A stretch of DNA of 16,887 bases from Holdemanella hominis (GTDB taxonomy: Bacteria; Bacillota_I; Bacilli_A; Erysipelotrichales; Erysipelotrichaceae), in contig NZ_JACRWH010000046.1 of assembly GCF_014306155.1 (NCBI RefSeq), positions 1 to 16,887 of the forward strand. The letters are read 5' to 3'. This document shows positions 15,152 through 16,887 of this stretch, piece after piece; within the stretch, counting starts at the first letter, position 1; every line of letters begins with the position of its first letter. The translations under genes were made by a program, and so were the position numbers. The notes below the pieces were generated by a model that searched no databases, was not told the DNA's origin, and was given only the letters and a program-made list of their open reading frames with translations.

Positions 15152-16759
15152 TTCATCCTTAATGATGTCAAAAGAAACCATCAATTTACCAGTAAAGGCA
15201 TTAATACCAATAATCATAGCTGTACCTTTACCTAAATTTACATTATTTGAATAAACAACTTTATAATCTCTACCTTGAACCAACGCTGTATTCTTCATTG
15301 AAAGATTTACTTCTGGTTCAACATTCTTACCTGTATAATATACTTTTCCTACATGAGCATTTCCCTTAGAAACATCTAGATATAAATTTTGATCTCTAAG
15401 TTTTCCTAACGAGAAGAATGGACCACCATTCTTTTTATCACCACTATCCCATGATGGATGATTGAAGACCTCACTAATATGTACACGACCATTACGTGAA
15501 CTTGTATATGGATCATACACTGTCGTATAGCCCTGTGCATCTAAGCCAAATAATAATATTTCATGCGTTACACCATACCATGGACAGAATTTTCCACCAC
15601 CAACAGCCGCCGCAATCATATTCCCCTTTAACAATTCTTGTTTAGCCGATTCTACATTTAAATTACTCTTATAACTTAAGCCAAATTTATTTGCAACAAA
15701 CTGCCAAGAATCTCCACCAGTACCAATGGAACTCGTGTTAAAGTATCCAGCATTATGTAAAATTTGACCCACTTGATTAGGCGTATAGTTTGTACCATTG
15801 ATTGTATTTACAATCATAGTCACTGTAGTTGGAACACAACCTGAACCACCAAAATAATAATTACCAACTACATCCCAAGCCCATCTGCCATCATTTTGGC
15901 AATAGTAAGAAACGCCTTCCCAACTCGCTTTAGTAATAAAACCATTGCTATCCGTGTTATAAGTTACCTTATCAATCTTAAAAGTACCTGTTTGTCTTCT
16001 TCCAAGATTATCATAGTACTTAGCACTATTCCCCATATTCACAAAACCAACAGATAAACTACCATCTTCCTTGAAGTTGTACCAATATCCATTCGCCTGC
16101 TTTTCACCAACACTTTGAACTCCATTATCAAAATAATAAATTTTCCCATCTAAATTTATCATTCCACTATAGGCAGCCCCATTCTCTAAGTAGTAGTGTA
16201 ATTTACCATCTTCTTTTCTTAAAGAATATACGGCAATACCCGTTTCTTGATCATGAAGAACTTGTAAACCCGTCTGCATCATACCAGATTCATTAAAGTA
16301 ATAAGAATTTGTACCAATTGTTTTAAAACCAGTTACCTTATTACCATTCTCATCAAAATAATATTTTTGACCATCAATCTCTGCAAAACTATTCGTAACA
16401 TAAGCACCATCTTTAACATACTGTAAAGAATCACTTGACCAACCATCAGTTAATTTAGCACTAGTTTCACTACCACCACCAACTGTTGTAGTTTCATTTT
16501 CATCTTCTGTCTTTTCAGGAACTGTAGTCTCTTCATCTTCTTTTGGAACATCTGTTTCTTCAGTGTTTTCAGGAACATTTGTATCTTCAACAACTGCATC
16601 AATAACATCCGTTAATTTATCTTGATTTTCAACAGGTGCAGTCTCTTTTACTGGTTCAACACTTGTCTCTTCAGCATGAACGATAGTATCTGCAAAATTA
16701 TAACTCATAACCGCTGCAAGAACGGCAAAACCAACCTTAGCAATATCTCTATTATTCAT
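13748..16759 (-). CDS. Secreted C39-like cysteine peptidase with wall-binding repeats and three ricin-type lectin modules
   Basis: A 1003-residue exported protein. In order it has a signal peptide (1-29, ending VHA) and a Glu/Thr/Pro-rich linker (30-95). Glucan/choline-binding-type repeats ('GQKYYFDENGNKVTGF') follow at about 105-277. A papain-like C39_2 peptidase domain spans about 282-440, with Cys308 in GSGCVPTT, His399 in GVTHEILLFG and Asp416 in VYDPYTS. A beta-domain (about 481-534, 'YKVVYSNNVNLGKG') and three ricin-type beta-trefoils (about 537-680, 702-842, 864-1003) complete it. The C39 fold could cleave peptide cross-bridges, stem peptides or surface proteins, and the substrate is not deducible. 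Two sugar-binding systems should hold it at the cell surface. It ends in a terminator. The start codon has only a weak AGGG upstream, but the frame has a stop 48 bases before it and no other start, and the signal peptide fits this start. Confidence 0.9.
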   Translation of the reverse strand: MNNRDIAKVGFAVLAAVMSYNFADTIVHAEETSVEPVKETAPVENQDKLTDVIDAVVEDTNVPENTEETDVPKEDEETTVPEKTEDENETTTVGGGSETSAKLTDGWSSDSLQYVKDGAYVTNSFAEIDGQKYYFDENGNKVTGFKTIGTNSYYFNESGMMQTGLQVLHDQETGIAVYSLRKEDGKLHYYLENGAAYSGMINLDGKIYYFDNGVQSVGEKQANGYWYNFKEDGSLSVGFVNMGNSAKYYDNLGRRQTGTFKIDKVTYNTDSNGFITKASWEGVSYYCQNDGRWAWDVVGNYYFGGSGCVPTTVTMIVNTINGTNYTPNQVGQILHNAGYFNTSSIGTGGDSWQFVANKFGLSYKSNLNVESAKQELLKGNMIAAAVGGGKFCPWYGVTHEILLFGLDAQGYTTVYDPYTSSRNGRVHISEVFNHPSWDSGDKKNGGPFFSLGKLRDQNLYLDVSKGNAHVGKVYYTGKNVEPEVNLSMKNTALVQGRDYKVVYSNNVNLGKGTAMIIGINAFTGKLMVSFDIIKDEMSNGTYEIISSLNSNKVLDIKDGSKASGAHAQIYSWNGTQAQRFEIHKNQNGYYTIKNTGSNLYVGISTNWNTMGNYNSLIQGVNASSKAAQFIFTRNSNGQWIISSAWDSRYVFDLNGANLDNGNKVQIYTQNGTSAQAWKLLKVSNSREKIDDLAQKNKNTLTDGTYTINSTLNTSYVLDVNGGSKVNFGNIQLYQSNGTLAQGWKVSHDSKGYVTFINIGSGKAIDVKDGSACNGQNISQYTSNNTYAQKWIVVQEGNGFKIISALNTSYVLDLNSALVKNYQNIQTYKSNDTLAQRWYFSTYVSPREKLDTMAKEYNADITEATYVISNYVNPNYVLDIKDGSKANRGNLQIYKSNNTNAQKWQLKKDSVGYITFINVGSNKALDVSNATVRNGSNIWQYESNGTYAQKWIAKKNTDGSLTFVSALDANYVLDINAGKVINWQNIQLYKSNGTNAQKFKLTKI
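15929..16447 (-). repeat. Cell-wall/glucan-binding type repeats
   Basis: Residues 105-277 carry about six to eight degenerate units of roughly 20 residues with the pattern 'G-x-x-Y-Y-F-x-x-x-G-x-x-x-x-G', as in CW_binding_1 (choline- or glucan-binding) repeats. They precede the peptidase domain and probably tether the protein to wall polymers. The ligand is unknown. Confidence 0.8.
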
Positions 16760-16785
16760 TGTGTATAACCCTGGTATATTGTAAT

Positions 16786-16825
16786 TGACCCATCTAGCTG
16801 GTCATTTACAACATACATCTCCTTT
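16786..16825 (-). promoter_or_regulatory. Strong Shine-Dalgarno and inverted repeat in the leader of the C39 gene
   Basis: A consensus-like AAAGGAG (16825-16819) lies about 60 bases upstream of the gene's start, with no well-placed start of its own gene. The first ATG (16818) touches it, and opens a 20-codon frame ending in an ATGA overlap with the main start. The second ATG (16814) opens only two codons. TGACC/GGTCA (16786-16804) is a 5-base inverted repeat between the two. Translation-coupled control is possible but unproven. Confidence 0.35.
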
Positions 16826-16840
16826 CTTTCAACCTTTAAT

Positions 16841-16860
16841 AACCGTAGTTGAAGACGGTT
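16841..16860. repeat. Hairpin-forming inverted repeat near the right edge
   Basis: AACCGT and ACGGTT pair around an 8-base loop. Read on the plus strand it is followed by TTGTTAATTT, on the minus strand by ATTAAAGG. It may be a weak terminator for a gene outside the window or part of the leader of the C39 gene. The orientation cannot be decided from this window. Confidence 0.35.
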
Positions 16861-16887
16861 TTGTTAATTTGTAAAATTGAATATGTG

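Noticed and set aside
10270..16759. Ricin domains as a sign of an AB-type toxin
   Set aside because: The catalytic domains are wall hydrolase and C39 peptidase types, and no RNA N-glycosidase or ADP-ribosyltransferase motif is present. Ricin-type lectins are common in bacterial glycan-binding enzymes.
13748..16759. C39 domain as a bacteriocin leader peptidase
   Set aside because: No ABC transporter domains, no bacteriocin precursor with a double-glycine leader nearby, and the protein has a signal peptide.

Overview
The window comes from a low-GC Gram-positive bacterium (Bacillota). The mix of secreted ricin-lectin hydrolases, an EpsG-type exopolysaccharide locus and Glu/Pro/Thr-rich exported proteins suggests a gut or oral Erysipelotrichia-like organism, but the genus cannot be fixed from the sequence. 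Every convincing gene is on the minus strand, so the window is read from high to low coordinates.

Right part (16887-10216): two very large secreted cell-wall proteins lie side by side. The first (13748-16759) has a signal peptide, a Glu/Thr-rich linker, glucan/choline-binding-type repeats, a C39-like cysteine peptidase domain and three ricin-type beta-trefoil modules. The second (10270-13647) has a signal peptide, an acidic linker, a zinc amidase (Amidase_3), three ricin-type modules and a C-terminal glucosaminidase domain. Each ends in a clear intrinsic terminator, and the second has its own sigma-A-type promoter.

Middle (10215-6501): an MBOAT O-acyltransferase (AlgI/DltB type) is followed 9 bases later by a DHHW/AlgX-like SGNH partner protein. 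After a 132-base gap comes an exported, C-terminally membrane-anchored surface protein, then a terminator. The first two form an O-acylation pair for an extracytoplasmic glycan. The third may belong to the same transcription unit.

Left part (6500-1): a 522-base non-coding stretch carries a TTGACA/TAAAAT promoter, a leader of about 235 nt with a possible 27-residue ORF, and a strong intrinsic terminator that ends about 25 nt before the first gene. This looks like transcription attenuation of the exopolysaccharide operon. The operon encodes a polyprenyl-phosphate sugar-1-phosphate transferase, a GT4, a hexapeptide acetyltransferase, a second GT4, a GT2 and an EpsG-family polymerase. The polymerase is cut off after about 164 residues by the end of an insertion sequence (probably ISL3 family), whose transposase start and promoter are the last bases of the window.

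Together the genes build and decorate a surface polysaccharide (operon plus O-acylation pair) and remodel the wall (two lectin-armed hydrolases). The most notable points are the IS-broken polymerase, the attenuator leader, the matched nine-lobe lectin architecture of two unrelated hydrolases, and a non-canonical sortase-like tail on the surface protein.
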